Origin: Apirhabdus apintestini | Lineage (GTDB): Bacteria; Pseudomonadota; Gammaproteobacteria; Enterobacterales; Enterobacteriaceae | Direction: 5' to 3' | Assembly: GCA_033977085.1 (NCBI GenBank) | Contig: CP138908.1 | Span: 22,810-86,809, forward strand | DNA: 64,000 nucleotides | In this document: piece by piece, positions 21,212 through 30,490 of the stretch | Layout: every line of letters starts with the position of its first letter | Position numbering within the stretch: position 1 is the stretch's first letter | The notes under the pieces: model-generated | The model's input: the letters and a program-made list of their open reading frames with translations, nothing else | The model's database searches: none | Told to the model about the DNA's origin: nothing | Made by a program: the position numbers and the translations under genes

Positions 21212-22418
21212 ATGAAACGCGATTACGGTAGTGTGGGTACCATAGCTCTTAGAGCAAGCGCTTTACTTCAGGCTATGAGTAGGGATATTGAGGAACAAAG
21301 GAAAGAATTTAATCTGACAGATTATCATCAGACATATACTCGTAACGCTGTCGCAAAACTACCAAAGTTGAGCCGGCGTATCGTAGAAGCTGGCCATGAA
21401 AGAAATGGAAGAAGACGGCTATATATTTAATAAAAAGCAGGTTGGTAACGTCGAACAATATGCTCTGACGATAAAGAATGTTATCGATATCTACGCCCAC
21501 CGACAGATACCTAAATATCGAGATATCCATAAAGAACCCTACGTTATTTTCGTTGTAAACCTTAAAGGTGGTGTATCAAAAACAGTCAGTACAGTTACGC
21601 TTGCACACGCGTTGCGTGTACATCAGGACCTGCTGCGGCATGATCTTCGCATCCTTGTAATAGATCTCGACCCACAGGCCTCCAGTACTATGTTCCTGAA
21701 TCACACCCATAGCATTGGTACAGTCCTTGAAACAGCTGCTCAGGCAATGCTGAATGATCTCGATGTTGACACATTGCGAGAAGCAGTTATTCGCCCCACC
21801 ATTATTCCTGGTGTTGATGTCATCCCTGCTTCTATTGATGACGGCTTTGTGGCGAGCCAGTGGGAGTCTTTAGTAGCAGAACATTTACCAGGACTTAAAC
21901 CTTCCGAAGTCCTCAGGAAAACAATCATTGACCGTATCGCTGGTGACTATGATTTTGTCTTCATAGATACTGGCCCCCATCTTGATCCGTTCCTTCTAAA
22001 TGGTCTGGCAGCGAGTGATTTGCTTCTGACCCCTACTCCACCGGCACAGGTTGATTTCCATTCAACCCTTAAATACCTGACACGTTTGCCTGAAATGTTG
22101 GAGCGTCTTGAAGACGAAGGTGTGGAACCACGCCTGAGCGCGAGTATCGGTTTCATGTCAAAAATGACTAATAAGCGTGATCACGAAACTTCGCATAGCC
22201 TAGCCCGCGAAGTGTATGCAAGTAATATTCTGGACTCGTCACTGCCACGTTTGGATGGATTCGAACGATGTGGTGAATCTTTTGACACTATTATTAGTGC
22301 TAACCCTGTTTCATACCCTGGTAGTGCTGAAGCGTTGAAAAAGGCACGTACTGAAGCAGAACGGTTTACGAAAGCAGTTTTTGACCGCATTGAATACATC
22401 CGGGGAGAGTCTAAATGA
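21212..22418 (+). pseudogene. parA: ParA partition ATPase, P1 type (frameshift near codon 60)
   Basis: The frame from 21212 encodes the N-terminal DNA-binding region (TDYHQTYTRNAVAKLPKLSR) typical of P1/P7 ParA, and then stops at 21430. The rest starts in another frame at about 21396 (MKEMEEDGYIFNKK), so one base is missing or extra near 21385-21395. Deviant Walker A NLKGGVSKTVST, Walker A' VIDLDPQASST and the P1-like PRLDGFERCGESFDT follow. Total about 400 residues. A 341-residue product could start at ATG 21396 without the autorepressor domain. Operon with parB; the ATG of parB overlaps the parA stop. Confidence 0.85.
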
Positions 22419-23386
22419 AAAAGGTTTTAGCTCGTGGGCGAGTTCTCGGTAATAGCAATTCAGAGTTTGCCCGTATGCTTGAAGGTGACGGAGATGTCAA
22501 AACGTTTACTCTTAAATCCGGCAAGCAGGCCAAATTTGTCAAAACGGTTGTATTAAGCGGAGAGATTGAATCAAAGACGTTCGTTGATGTATCGGTCAAT
22601 GGACGAGATCAGGCTATGCTTACGCGTGAGTCCGTCAGTGATATTTCCCGGACGATAAAGCTGCAGCAATTCTTCCCGGCTATTGGACGGGAGGTTAATG
22701 GACGAATTGAGATATTAGATGGAACCCGACGCCGTGCCGCCTGCATATTTAATAACGTTAAATTCGAAATCCTAGTAACAAAAGATGATATATCACTCGC
22801 CGATGCACGGCAGTTAGCGCAAGATATCCAGACAGCCAGAGAACATAGCCTTCGCGAGTTGGGGAAACGACTCGAAGTCACCTATGGAACTAGCATGACG
22901 AAAGAAGAGATTGCGTTGAAAGAGAATCTCTCTCCGGCGAAAGTGACTCGTGCGTTTCAGGCCGCATCAGTGCCAGATGAAATGGTTGCAGTATTCCCGG
23001 TGATAAATGATATTTCGTTGTCGGATTATCAGTTTTTGCTGAAACTGGCTGAAGAAGCAAACAACAATCAAACATCTGTAACAGAACTGATGGAAAAAGT
23101 TCAGCATCGGTTGAAGACCATGCCAGATTATCCGGCAATTGATAAAAGCAAAATTCTGGCGGCTATCAGGGCTGAGAGCAAATCGCTGACAACCCGCCCT
23201 GCTAGAACGGTTCAAACTGAGAAGCTGAGAGAATTTTCAGATCGTAATCAGTTTGCCAGAAAGAAAACTGATCCAAAGAAGCGACTTGTTGTTTATGAGT
23301 TTTCCCGTATTTCCGCTGAGGCACAGTCGGAGATTGATGAGGCAATAAAACGTATTTTGGAAAGACTTCCAGATTCAGGTGAGTAA
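22415..23386 (+). CDS. parB: ParB centromere-binding protein, P1 type
   Basis: Intact, 323 residues. Blocks RREIEILDGTRRRAA-like (RIEILDGTRRRAACIF), the HTH region SMTKEEIALKENLSPAKVTR and a C-terminal dimerisation/box-B domain ending in RLVVYEFSRISAEAQSEI match P1/P7 ParB. It binds parS just downstream and is loaded with ParA for segregation. Overlaps parA by 4 bases. Confidence 0.9.
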   Translation: MKKVLARGRVLGNSNSEFARMLEGDGDVKTFTLKSGKQAKFVKTVVLSGEIESKTFVDVSVNGRDQAMLTRESVSDISRTIKLQQFFPAIGREVNGRIEILDGTRRRAACIFNNVKFEILVTKDDISLADARQLAQDIQTAREHSLRELGKRLEVTYGTSMTKEEIALKENLSPAKVTRAFQAASVPDEMVAVFPVINDISLSDYQFLLKLAEEANNNQTSVTELMEKVQHRLKTMPDYPAIDKSKILAAIRAESKSLTTRPARTVQTEKLREFSDRNQFARKKTDPKKRLVVYEFSRISAEAQSEIDEAIKRILERLPDSGE

Positions 23387-23391
23387 GGGAC

Positions 23392-23417
23392 AAGGATGCC
23401 GAAGAGCATCCTTTTTT
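23392..23417 (+). terminator. Terminator after parB
   Basis: aaggatgc-cgaaga-gcatcctttttt: an 8-bp stem followed by six Ts, starting 6 bases after the parB stop. Confidence 0.8.
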
Positions 23418-23421
23418 GTAT

Positions 23422-23509
23422 GTTTTTCACCACGTCAATTCCATGCTTATTGGTTTGATTATAAAGGAAAATTTGAAATTATTTCACACTGAAATCACCA
23501 CGTTTTTCA
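23422..23509. other. P1-like parS centromere
   Basis: Right side (23481-23509): atttcac-act-gaaatcaccacg-tttttca, which resembles the right arm of P1 parS (box A ATTTCAC/GTGAAAT repeats flanking a box B-like element, here TCACCA rather than TCGCCA). Left side (23422-23435): gtttttcaccacg repeats the A-B combination. The intervening about 45 bases are AT-rich and could hold the IHF bend. Position after parB matches P1. Confidence 0.7.
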
Positions 23510-23522
23510 ACTTCTTTGTGAC

Positions 23523-24792
23523 TCAAAATTTCGCTACTGGCAGTTCAGACCAGCGAGTTGTATAGGCCGGCGAAAGCATTTCCCGTTTCATCTGCCATTC
23601 CGGATTGACTCCCTGACCTGCGAACCACACTTTTCCCAGCCCTGAATGGTTAATACCGTCCACGACTTTCATCAGGGCTTCGCTGTTTTCCCGTGGTCGT
23701 GCATCATCGAACAGGCTCAGTTGCGTAACGCCCACTGGCGTGAAATCGTTCAGCATCACGCCTGCTTTGGCATAACGATGACCCGGAACCCAGATGCGGT
23801 TCAGCGCCCGCACGGCGGCGGCGATGATATTCCGGGTATCCTTTGTCGGGACCACCAGGCTTTCGCTCGCCATATTGCTGTAATACGGTTCGTTCGCGGC
23901 AAACGGTGACGTTTTCACAAACACCCCGATATGCCGGCAGAACTGCCGCTCGCCGCGCAGCTTCTCAGCCGCCCGCTCCGCATAGCTGCAGACGGCCTCA
24001 CGCAGCGCGAAGAAGTCCGAAACACGTTCGCCAAAGCTCCGGCTGCAGACAATCTGCTGTTTCGCCGGCGGCGCTTCTTCCAGACTGATGCAGCTTTCGC
24101 CCTGAAGTTCCCTGACCGTCCTCTCCAGCACCACGCTGAAATGCTTCCGGATGAATGACGGGCTTGTCTGCGCCAGCTGCAGCGCGGTGCTTATCCCCAT
24201 TATGTTCAGCTTCCCGGATAATTTTCTGCCCACGCCCCAGACTTCTTCCACTGGCTGCAGGGCGAGCAGTTTTGCTGTCCGGCGTGGATTATCCGGGGTG
24301 ATAGCCAGTACGCCGCCGAACTGGCACCACTGCTTTGACGCCCACTGCGCGCTTTTGGCCAGCGTTTTAGTCGGCCCCATGCCGACGCCGATGGTCAGGG
24401 CCGTATGGCGGTGAATATATTCGCGCAGCTGACGACCGAAGTCCTCAAACGTCACGCAGCTGTCGATGCCGGCGACGTCGAGAAACATCTCATCGATACT
24501 GTACTGCTCCACGCGGGGAAAGGGCCTCCAGGCAGCGCATGACGCGCTCCGACATCGAGTGGTACAACGAATAATTACTTGAGAACACCACCACGCCTGA
24601 CTTCTCAGCCGTGGCCTTCAGCTTAAACCAGGGCTCCCCCATCGGAATATTCAGGGCTTTTGCCTCGGCGCTGCGTGCGATGACGCACCCGTCATTGTTG
24701 CTGAGCACAATGACGGGGCGGGTTTTGAGGTCGGGGCGAAACACCTTCTCGCAGGAGGCATAGAAACTGTTAACATCAGCCAGGGCAAACAT
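23523..24792 (-). pseudogene. impB: UmuC/ImpB translesion polymerase subunit (one frameshift)
   Basis: Y-family DNA polymerase V catalytic subunit. The start MFALADVNSFYASCE holds the first catalytic Asp; a shift near 24500 (in the ccctttcccc run) separates this from VEQYSIDEMFLDVAGID, which holds the other catalytic acids. Helix-hairpin-helix and little-finger regions follow, and the end is at 23523. Corrected length about 422 residues, as in UmuC/ImpB/SamB. Third gene of the SOS operon impC-impA-impB, starting 11 bases after impA. Confidence 0.88.
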
Positions 24793-24803
24793 CGTTCCCC
24801 CTT

Positions 24804-25248
24804 TTAAAGGCGCGCCCGGGTCCGGTGGATGAAGTGCGTCACCACCCCGAACAGGGTGAGGGTTTCCGGGTACAGCGTCGGGTAATCCGGGTTCATTGGC
24901 TCAAGCGCCGGGCGGGGCCGCAGCCGCAGACGTTTGACGGTAAACCCCCGTCCATTTCCGCGATAACGATATCCCCTTCCTGTGCGGTTTCGGCGCGGTC
25001 GACAATCAGGATATCACCGTCGTGCAGCCCGATATCGCGCATGCTTTCTCCGCTGGCGCGCAGAAAGTAGGTGGCGGAAGGGTGCCGGATACACAGGGTG
25101 TTAAGGTCAAGCTCCTGCTCAACGTAATCCCCTGCCGGGCTTGGAAAGCCGGCCGGACACGCCTCGGAAAAAGGGGAATGGCCAGCCGGGTTGGTGTCTG
25201 CGGATGCACCTGCAGCACGGTCGGTGAGAAGTGAGGCTCTGTACGCAT
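24804..25248 (-). pseudogene. impA: UmuD/ImpA SOS mutagenesis protein (two frameshifts)
   Basis: Three frames together give MRTEPHFSPTVLQVHPQT, then CPAGFPSPAGDYVEQELDLN, then GFTVKRLRLRPRPALEPMN, the order seen in MucA/ImpA. RecA-stimulated self-cleavage should occur at Ala-Gly before FPSPA; the catalytic Ser is in RASGESM and the Lys in FTVKRL. Frame changes lie near 25165 and 24940 (a G-run). About 148 residues when corrected. The ATG at 25248 overlaps the impC stop (TAATG). Confidence 0.85.
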
Positions 25249-25493
25249 TACAGAGGCAGCCAGCTGTCGTCGAGCCAGATAGCCTCCAGCGCTTCCATGA
25301 CGTCAGCCTTCTCCCGGTCATTTCGGGCGCCGCTAACGCTCAGGCTGCTCTGTGATCCCTTGCTGACGTTGAGCCATAGTGACGGATAATGTGGCGTCAG
25401 GCGTCGCTCAATTTCCTGCTGTAGAGCGGCAAATGCCCCGGCGGGCATGGCCTTTACCTGTTCCGGAGAAAAACGTACTGAAACCTGTAGCAT
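25248..25493 (-). CDS. impC: DinI-family SOS regulator ImpC
   Basis: 81 residues, MLQVSVRFSPEQVKAMPAGA ... ADVMEALEAIWLDDSWLPL, the DinI pattern with acidic C-terminal helix that modulates RecA filaments. First gene of the impCAB operon, 20 bases downstream of a LexA box. Start ATG 25493 is chosen over longer frames because the family begins at this Met and the LexA box would otherwise be inside the gene. Confidence 0.88.
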   Translation of the reverse strand: MLQVSVRFSPEQVKAMPAGAFAALQQEIERRLTPHYPSLWLNVSKGSQSSLSVSGARNDREKADVMEALEAIWLDDSWLPL

Positions 25494-25515
25494 GATATTC
25501 TCTCTCATATCTTTA

Positions 25516-25531
25516 CTGTATGGATATACAG
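25516..25531 (-). promoter_or_regulatory. LexA box of the impCAB operon
   Basis: CTGT-atggatat-ACAG has the exact CTG-N10-CAG core of the SOS box, within a longer palindrome (atctttactgtat/atacagtaaagat). It sits about 22 bases before the impC start, so the operon is SOS-induced. Confidence 0.92.
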
Positions 25532-25657
25532 TAAAGATATGCCTGACCGCTCTTTTTGTCAATCTCTGACAGAGGTCTCTTTGCCTGGATTTTAACCGTA
25601 TCGATCCGGCAGAACCGCACCGCCTGTCCTTTGCGGCTTTGAGCCGATCCCTCATCG

Positions 25658-25703
25658 TTATCCACAGGGTTGCCGGCTGGTTTTCCACCCTGTCTGTGGA
25701 TAA
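25658..25703. repeat. Inverted DnaA-box pair able to form a hairpin
   Basis: TTATCCACAG (25658-25667) and CTGTGGATAA (25694-25703) are perfect inverted copies around a 26-base loop. Each arm is a consensus DnaA box. In single strands the region would fold into a 10-bp hairpin carrying a DnaA site. It lies beside the SOS operon, far from repA. Confidence 0.65.
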
Positions 25704-25742
25704 TGCGATCATCCGCACGCTGCCAGCGTGCCGCATCTGCCT

Positions 25743-25990
25743 TTTACGGGACGGGCGGTTACCGCTCAGGCCAGGTGCCGTGGGTATTATTCACCACGCC
25801 CTCGCTCCGCTAAGGAACGCCCTTCAAGCCGCTTTCGCGGCATAGCCTTGCCGCCATAAAAGCTGACGGCTACGGTATTCCACGGTCGGCCTGACCCGTC
25901 GGCTTTCGCGGCGTACGGGCAGCGTGCGGCAGGGAAGGTCATCGCGGTGATGCCTTCTGCCCACGCTGACCACAGAGGAGGCGGGCGGAG
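25743..25990 (+). repeat. Leading-region intergenic repeat, copy 1
   Basis: This gene-free stretch is repeated at 26713-26952. Shared blocks include taaggaacgcccttcaagcc, gctttcgcggcata, ggtattccacggtcggcctg and cagcgtgcggcagggaa, in the same order and spacing. Both copies end in a purine-rich gagga/cagga just before a gene cluster. Several short stem-loops are possible. Candidate regulatory or single-strand promoter element. Confidence 0.65.
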
Positions 25991-26007
25991 TATCGTCCGG
26001 ACACAGT

Positions 26008-26241
26008 ATGAAAAAACGCATGACCGTGAAAGCCTTTATAAACAGGCTGTCGCAGTACCCCGACGACGCGCTGTGCTGCGGCACGTTCTGGCTGGCCGAT
26101 GATTTTCTCTCACTGGACGGCTCGCTCACGGACGGCGACATCGATGCAGCGATGGAGCGGGCGCAGGACAGCCATGATGCGAATGACGGATTTAACTGGA
26201 GCCACCTGCAGGCGGCTATTGATGAGGTAAAACGTGTATGA
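26008..26241 (+). CDS. Hypothetical leading-region protein (77 aa)
   Basis: MKKRMTVKAFINRLSQYPDD, acidic, no membrane segment. It follows repeat copy 1. Its TGA overlaps the ATG of the next gene (ATGA at 26238), so the two are coupled. Similar small acidic proteins are common in leading regions of enterobacterial plasmids; function not known to me. Confidence 0.65.
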   Translation: MKKRMTVKAFINRLSQYPDDALCCGTFWLADDFLSLDGSLTDGDIDAAMERAQDSHDANDGFNWSHLQAAIDEVKRV

Positions 26242-26573
26242 ATACCTGGCTGGTCGGCTTTGCCGTTGAAATCAGCGGCGTGGAAATGATGGTGCACCAC
26301 ATGATATCAGCAATCGGCCTGGCGCAGGCTGAATCGGGCGCGATACAGATGGGCCGGACGTGGTGGGACAGTCTGCTGCGCGAGGATGGCCGTCACCGCT
26401 GGCAATATCCGGATGGCGTGGTCTGGTTCAACAGCATCATCCTGCTCGATGACGTGGAGAACTGTATCCTGCGCGGACTGAAGTTTCTGGACACGTGGGC
26501 AGTAACCGGCGTAACGGATACGCCCACCCTCTGCGATGAGTACGGTAATGACTGGCGGGATATCACCCGCTGA
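26238..26573 (+). CDS. Hypothetical leading-region protein (111 aa)
   Basis: MNTWLVGFAVEISGVEMMVH, Trp-rich and acidic, ending DEYGNDWRDITR. Coupled to the upstream 77-residue gene by a 4-base overlap. No known domain recognised. The pair lies between the two copies of the intergenic repeat. Confidence 0.65.
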   Translation: MNTWLVGFAVEISGVEMMVHHMISAIGLAQAESGAIQMGRTWWDSLLREDGRHRWQYPDGVVWFNSIILLDDVENCILRGLKFLDTWAVTGVTDTPTLCDEYGNDWRDITR

Positions 26574-26712
26574 CCCCTTCCTGACCGGGCGTGCAGCCCG
26601 GTTTTTCTCCCTGCTTCAGCCGTCGCCTTTCCCGGCTCCGCTTTTCTTCCGCGACCGCCGCGCGGCGCGGGGGATGAACCTGCCACCCGCTGCCAGTGTC
26701 TCGCGTCCGGCC

Positions 26713-26952
26713 TGTTACGGGACGGGCGATTTTTCCGCTCAGGCCCGGCGCAGCCGGTATTTTTCGCCAGTCCCTCGCCTTTTTAAGGAACGCCCTTCAA
26801 GCCGCTTTCGCGGCATATCCTTGCCGCCAGAAAAGCCTGGCGTCTGCGGTATTCCACGGTCGGCCTGACCCGTGACCGGACGCGATGAACAGGCAGCGTG
26901 CGGCAGGGAACGGTATCGCGGTGATGCCTCCTGCCCCCTCTGACTACAGGAG
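26713..26952 (+). repeat. Leading-region intergenic repeat, copy 2
   Basis: Second copy of the element at 25743-25990, about 970 bases away in direct orientation. It leads into the DNA methylase gene starting at 26960. The conserved blocks are much more similar than the sequence between them, which suggests constraint on structure or protein binding rather than recent duplication. Confidence 0.65.
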
Positions 26953-26959
26953 TGCTGCC

Positions 26960-27660
26960 ATGTCCAGATTCATTCTCGGGGATTGTACTGACGTGATGCG
27001 CGGATTTCCCGACCGCGCCGTTGACCTTATTGTGACCGATCCGCCGTACCTCGTCGGCTTTAAGGACCGCTCAGGCCGCCAGATTGCCGGCGACGTCACC
27101 GATGAATGGCTGGAGCCAGCCACGCAGGAGATGTACCGCGTGCTCAAAAAGACGCCCTGATGGTCAGCTTCTACGGCTGGAACCGAGTGGACCGCTTTAT
27201 GGCCGCATGGAAAGCGGCGGGATTCTACGCTGTCGGCCAGATTGTTTTTACCAAAACCTATGCTTCCAACCGCCGCAGCGCGAAGGGGCGTCGCGGATTT
27301 GTGGATTACCGCCATGAGGGGGCCTACGTGCTCGCCAAGGGGCGACCGACGCCGCCTGAAAAACCGCTGCCGGACGTGCTGCCCTTCCCGTACACGGGCA
27401 ATCCGCTGCATCCGACCCAGAAGCCGGTGGAGGCGCTCCAGCCGCTGATTGAGTCATTCAGCGCCCCGGGCGCGATTGTCCTCGACCCGTTCGCCGGAAG
27501 CGGCTCGACCTGCGTCGCCGCATACCGCGCCTGACGGCGCTATATCGGCATCGAAATGCTGGAGCAGTACCACCGGGCCGGCACCGAACGGCTGGCCGCG
27601 ATGCGCCGCGCCGTGAACACCCCGGCGGCGAACGAAGAGTGGATGCCGGAGGCCGCCTGA
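26960..27660 (+). pseudogene. DNA methyltransferase (frameshift plus internal TGA)
   Basis: MSRFILGDCTDVMRGFPDRA, then the catalytic TDPPYLVGF and, at the C-terminus, LDPFAGSGSTCVAA with RRYIGIEM after it. DPPY before FxGxG is the order of beta-class N4-cytosine/N6-adenine methylases. A base is missing in the A-run at 27149-27153 (KK|DALMVSFYGWN), and codon 27532-27534 is TGA where relatives have Gly in AGRRYIG. Corrected length about 233 residues. Plasmid methylases of this kind protect entering DNA from restriction. Confidence 0.8.
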
Positions 27661-27881
27661 TGAACTACGACGGACACGAAGGGCTGCGGCGCGATATCGC
27701 CGGACTGGCGAACGGCATGTGCGACCTGAAAACCACCCTGAACGTGCTGGAAGAACGGTATCACTGGCAGCACGACGGACTGCCGGAACGGCTGGCTGGC
27801 GTGAGCCTGCGTCGTATCCGCGCCCTGATGGACGAGGCTTTCAATATCGCCCTGTTGCTTGACGAATCCTTTAAAGACTGA
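27660..27881 (+). CDS. Hypothetical leading-region protein (73 aa)
   Basis: MNYDGHEGLRRDIAGLANGM, mostly helical and acidic. Its ATG overlaps the methylase stop (TGATG), which confirms the methylase frame past the internal TGA. Function unknown. Confidence 0.65.
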   Translation: MNYDGHEGLRRDIAGLANGMCDLKTTLNVLEERYHWQHDGLPERLAGVSLRRIRALMDEAFNIALLLDESFKD

Positions 27882-27925
27882 ACCCCGGGCGGCGAGGCCG
27901 CCCCACAGAAAATGGAGCATAAATC

Positions 27926-28336
27926 ATGCTGTACGGCACACGAAAAGAGCTGAACAAAAAGCTGAAACGCATGTTTGGCAACGAGGAGCGCATTGCCCTG
28001 CTGGTCTGGACGAAGCAGGACGTGATGGCGCAGGTGGAAAATATGACGGAGGCCGAAGCCGACGCCGTGCTTGAGCTTATCGGGCGCGCGGGGACGGGAG
28101 AGCATACCGAAGACGGCGTGTCCTTCCGCACCGTTCAGGCGCTGTATGCCGGGATTGGCACGAACACCCCGCGCGTGAGTGTCCCCGCCGATACGCTGGC
28201 GCGTATCACGGATATTGCCGCAAGGGCTATCAGCGGGGAAGACGCACAGGCGTGGCCCCTTGTGCGACAGCACTACCCGAGCGTTGCCGACGCTCAGAAA
28301 GATATTGCCTGGCTGGAAAACGAAATCGCCGCTTAA
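27926..28336 (+). CDS. DUF1380-family protein
   Basis: 136 residues. MLYGTRKELNKKLKRMFGNE and ALLVWTKQDVMAQVENMTEAEADAVL-like spacing match the DUF1380 family found in enterobacterial plasmid leading regions. A second member lies at 30066-30463. Role unknown; the pairing with KlcA and a methylase suggests establishment in a new host. Confidence 0.7.
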   Translation: MLYGTRKELNKKLKRMFGNEERIALLVWTKQDVMAQVENMTEAEADAVLELIGRAGTGEHTEDGVSFRTVQALYAGIGTNTPRVSVPADTLARITDIAARAISGEDAQAWPLVRQHYPSVADAQKDIAWLENEIAA

Positions 28337-28384
28337 CCCGTTCGCCCCGCTGAACGGCGGGGCGCTATCCGAAGGAGCAGAACA

Positions 28385-29152
28385 ATGAGAAATGACACCC
28401 TGAACGCGCTGATACTGCGCCACGGCGACCGGATGCTACAGGATGCGGGCTGGCCGCCCTGCGTGGATATGATGCCCGTCGCGCCCGAACAGATGCCCGG
28501 CTGGCTTGTCGCCTGCGGCTCGCTCGATTCTGCGCAAATCCTGGCGCTGGTCACGCATCTTTGCCAGCCGCTGACGTATGGCCGGGCGGCGCTGCTGACC
28601 GCCAGCGCCCGGCGGCTGGCGGGAACCCCTGCCCGGCTGTATCTGTACCCCGCGAAACGCGATACACACCCGGAGCGCCTGGCCGACGCCATGACGATTC
28701 ACCTGCCGTTTGCGCAGGAATGGCTGACCGCGGCGGAATGTGACGACCTGCTGGCCTTCCTCAGAGGCAGCATTGATGCGATTTGCAATATCGTCCGGGA
28801 GGACGCCCGCCGCCTGGCCGCCGCGCTCAAACCCTCCTTCATGCCGCGACTGATGGACAGGCGCTTCGGCGACTGGCGCATTCTCGCCGACGAGTACGAC
28901 CACGAAAACTGGCTCGATGAGGACGACGCGGAACAGGTGGATGCCGTCCTTGACGCGGTACTGGTGCGCGGGGCGCGGTTCTGCCCGGTGCTGCTCACCG
29001 TGGTTAACGAGCGGGAAGAAGATATTAAGGCCGCAGGCGTTATCACAGACGTGCTGCAGTTCCCCGGCGACCCCGCACGCCGCTGGCTTGACCGCCGCGT
29101 CCTGCGTGAAGTCATGAGCGAGGCCCGGGCGATGCCCGCGCAGCCAGAGTAA
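28385..29152 (+). CDS. Hypothetical leading-region protein (255 aa)
   Basis: Intact, preceded by gaaggagcag. MRNDTLNALILRHGDRMLQD; acidic, no signal or membrane segments. The middle block RRFGDWRILADEYDHENWLD is distinctive. GC content is high like the surrounding genes. Function unknown. Confidence 0.7.
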   Translation: MRNDTLNALILRHGDRMLQDAGWPPCVDMMPVAPEQMPGWLVACGSLDSAQILALVTHLCQPLTYGRAALLTASARRLAGTPARLYLYPAKRDTHPERLADAMTIHLPFAQEWLTAAECDDLLAFLRGSIDAICNIVREDARRLAAALKPSFMPRLMDRRFGDWRILADEYDHENWLDEDDAEQVDAVLDAVLVRGARFCPVLLTVVNEREEDIKAAGVITDVLQFPGDPARRWLDRRVLREVMSEARAMPAQPE

Positions 29153-29571
29153 TCATGGCGGGGAAGGGAAGACCCTTCCCCGCACTGACCGGCGCGGGAT
29201 GACAACATCCACTAAGGATGTCGCCGGGCGGCTCCGCGTGACCCGGCCCGCCGCGTCGGGCCTTGTGGTGATAAACGCCCTCTGCCTGCACCGTGCGCGT
29301 GCGGGCTGTGCCGTGACTCCATCTTAGCCGGGCTGTCACGAATGCAAGGGTAAAGTGAACGCGGCGGTCACCCGGTCCTTCCTTCCCGTCGGCCGTGATT
29401 TTCCGGTTGTTCGCCCGCTCAGGTTTCGCGGCCTCACCCTGCAACTCCCGTCCGCCGTGTGCGTCAGGCTGCGGCTTCCCTTGCGCCCCTGCATTCGTGA
29501 CTGACCGCCCGTCTGTTATGGAGTCACGGCACCGCCCGGTGTCGCATCCCCTGTAAAACCGGAGGCTCACA
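29153..29571. other. GC-rich intergenic region before klcA
   Basis: No gene seen. GC-rich with several short inverted repeats (for example ccttccccgc near 29166). It ends in the ribosome-binding site ggaggctc for klcA. It may carry a single-strand promoter like other leading-region gaps, but it does not resemble the repeated element at 25.7 and 26.7 kb. Confidence 0.45.
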
Positions 29572-30001
29572 ATGTTACGCACGCACACCTGCCAGACCGT
29601 TTCCCCGTCGCCCGCGAGGCGCGTTTTTCCTTCCTGCCCGTCCTGTTTGGCGCGGATTACCTGACCGCCGAAGCCTGTATTTACGCCTATGCCGGTAAAT
29701 ACATTCGTGACTATGACGGCGGCGAGTGGACGTTCAATACCCTCCCGCAGGGGGCGGGCTATCTTGCCCCTGATGAAGACCGCGTGACGGTATTTAACCC
29801 CGATAACGGCTTTGAGGGGAAATGTCGGGCGACGCGGCAGGGATTGTCGTCACCGCGCTGGTACTTAATCACCGGAGCTGGATGCACGACCACCACGACG
29901 AGCGGGACGCCTGCCGCCACTACGTGAAGCGCTACGAGCGGCTCATGAGCATTGTGGCCACCCACCGCGAAAGCCGCGCCATTTATCGCGCCCTTGACTG
30001 A
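29572..30001 (+). pseudogene. klcA: KlcA/ArdB antirestriction protein (two frameshifts)
   Basis: ATG 29572 follows ggaggctcac. After about eight codons the frame must shift to read AREARFSFLPVLFGADYL and YAGKYIRDYDGGEWTFN, then shift again near 29820 to SGDAAGIVVTALVLNH and RYERLMSIVATHRESRAIY. This is the ArdB/KlcA pattern; the family blocks type I restriction without mimicking DNA. About 143 residues when corrected. Position in the leading region fits its role on entry. Confidence 0.85.
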
Positions 30002-30065
30002 TGCCCGACGGGGCGCGATGCGCCCCGCCTTCATGCGATAACAACAAATTAACCGGAGAGCATAA

Positions 30066-30463
30066 ATGATGTACGGAACCGTCAGTGAAATCTGCATTGC
30101 GCTGCTGAAAACGCACGAAAACAACGAAAAAATCGCCGTTATCACCTGGACGGAGGAGGACGTGCGCGAGGCCGGCGCGGAATATAACCCCACCATCACA
30201 GAAACGGCGCGAGTGCTTCAGGCTATCGGGGAGGCCGACTGCGACATCATGTATCGCTACGGCATCGGTCAGGACTTTGTTTCGGGGAACTGCGTCAGAT
30301 TGCCGCAGAGCGCGCGCCGCGTCAGATAGCCATTCCTGAAAACGAACTTCGCTTACTGCTGCCGCTGATAGAAAGGGGAATGAGCCACGTCGATGACTTA
30401 TCGGGTGAGGCTTCTGCCGCAGTGGAAACGCTGCAACTGGTGCTCGGCTCACCCTCTGCGTAA
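30066..30463 (+). pseudogene. DUF1380-family protein, second copy (frameshifted)
   Basis: MMYGTVSEICIALLKTHENN and VITWTEEDVREAG resemble the DUF1380 protein at 27926. A shift near 30287 is needed to continue as ELRQIAAERAPRQIAIP to TAA 30461-30463. Corrected length about 132 residues. Last gene of the GC-rich block. Confidence 0.65.
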
Positions 30464-30469
30464 CTCCTG

Positions 30470-30490
30470 CACCGCCCCGTGCGGGCGGTG
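30470..30490 (+). terminator. Stem-loop after the second DUF1380 gene
   Basis: caccgcc and ggcggtg around a short loop, followed by ttatt. Located 7 bases past the stop at 30463. Confidence 0.55.
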
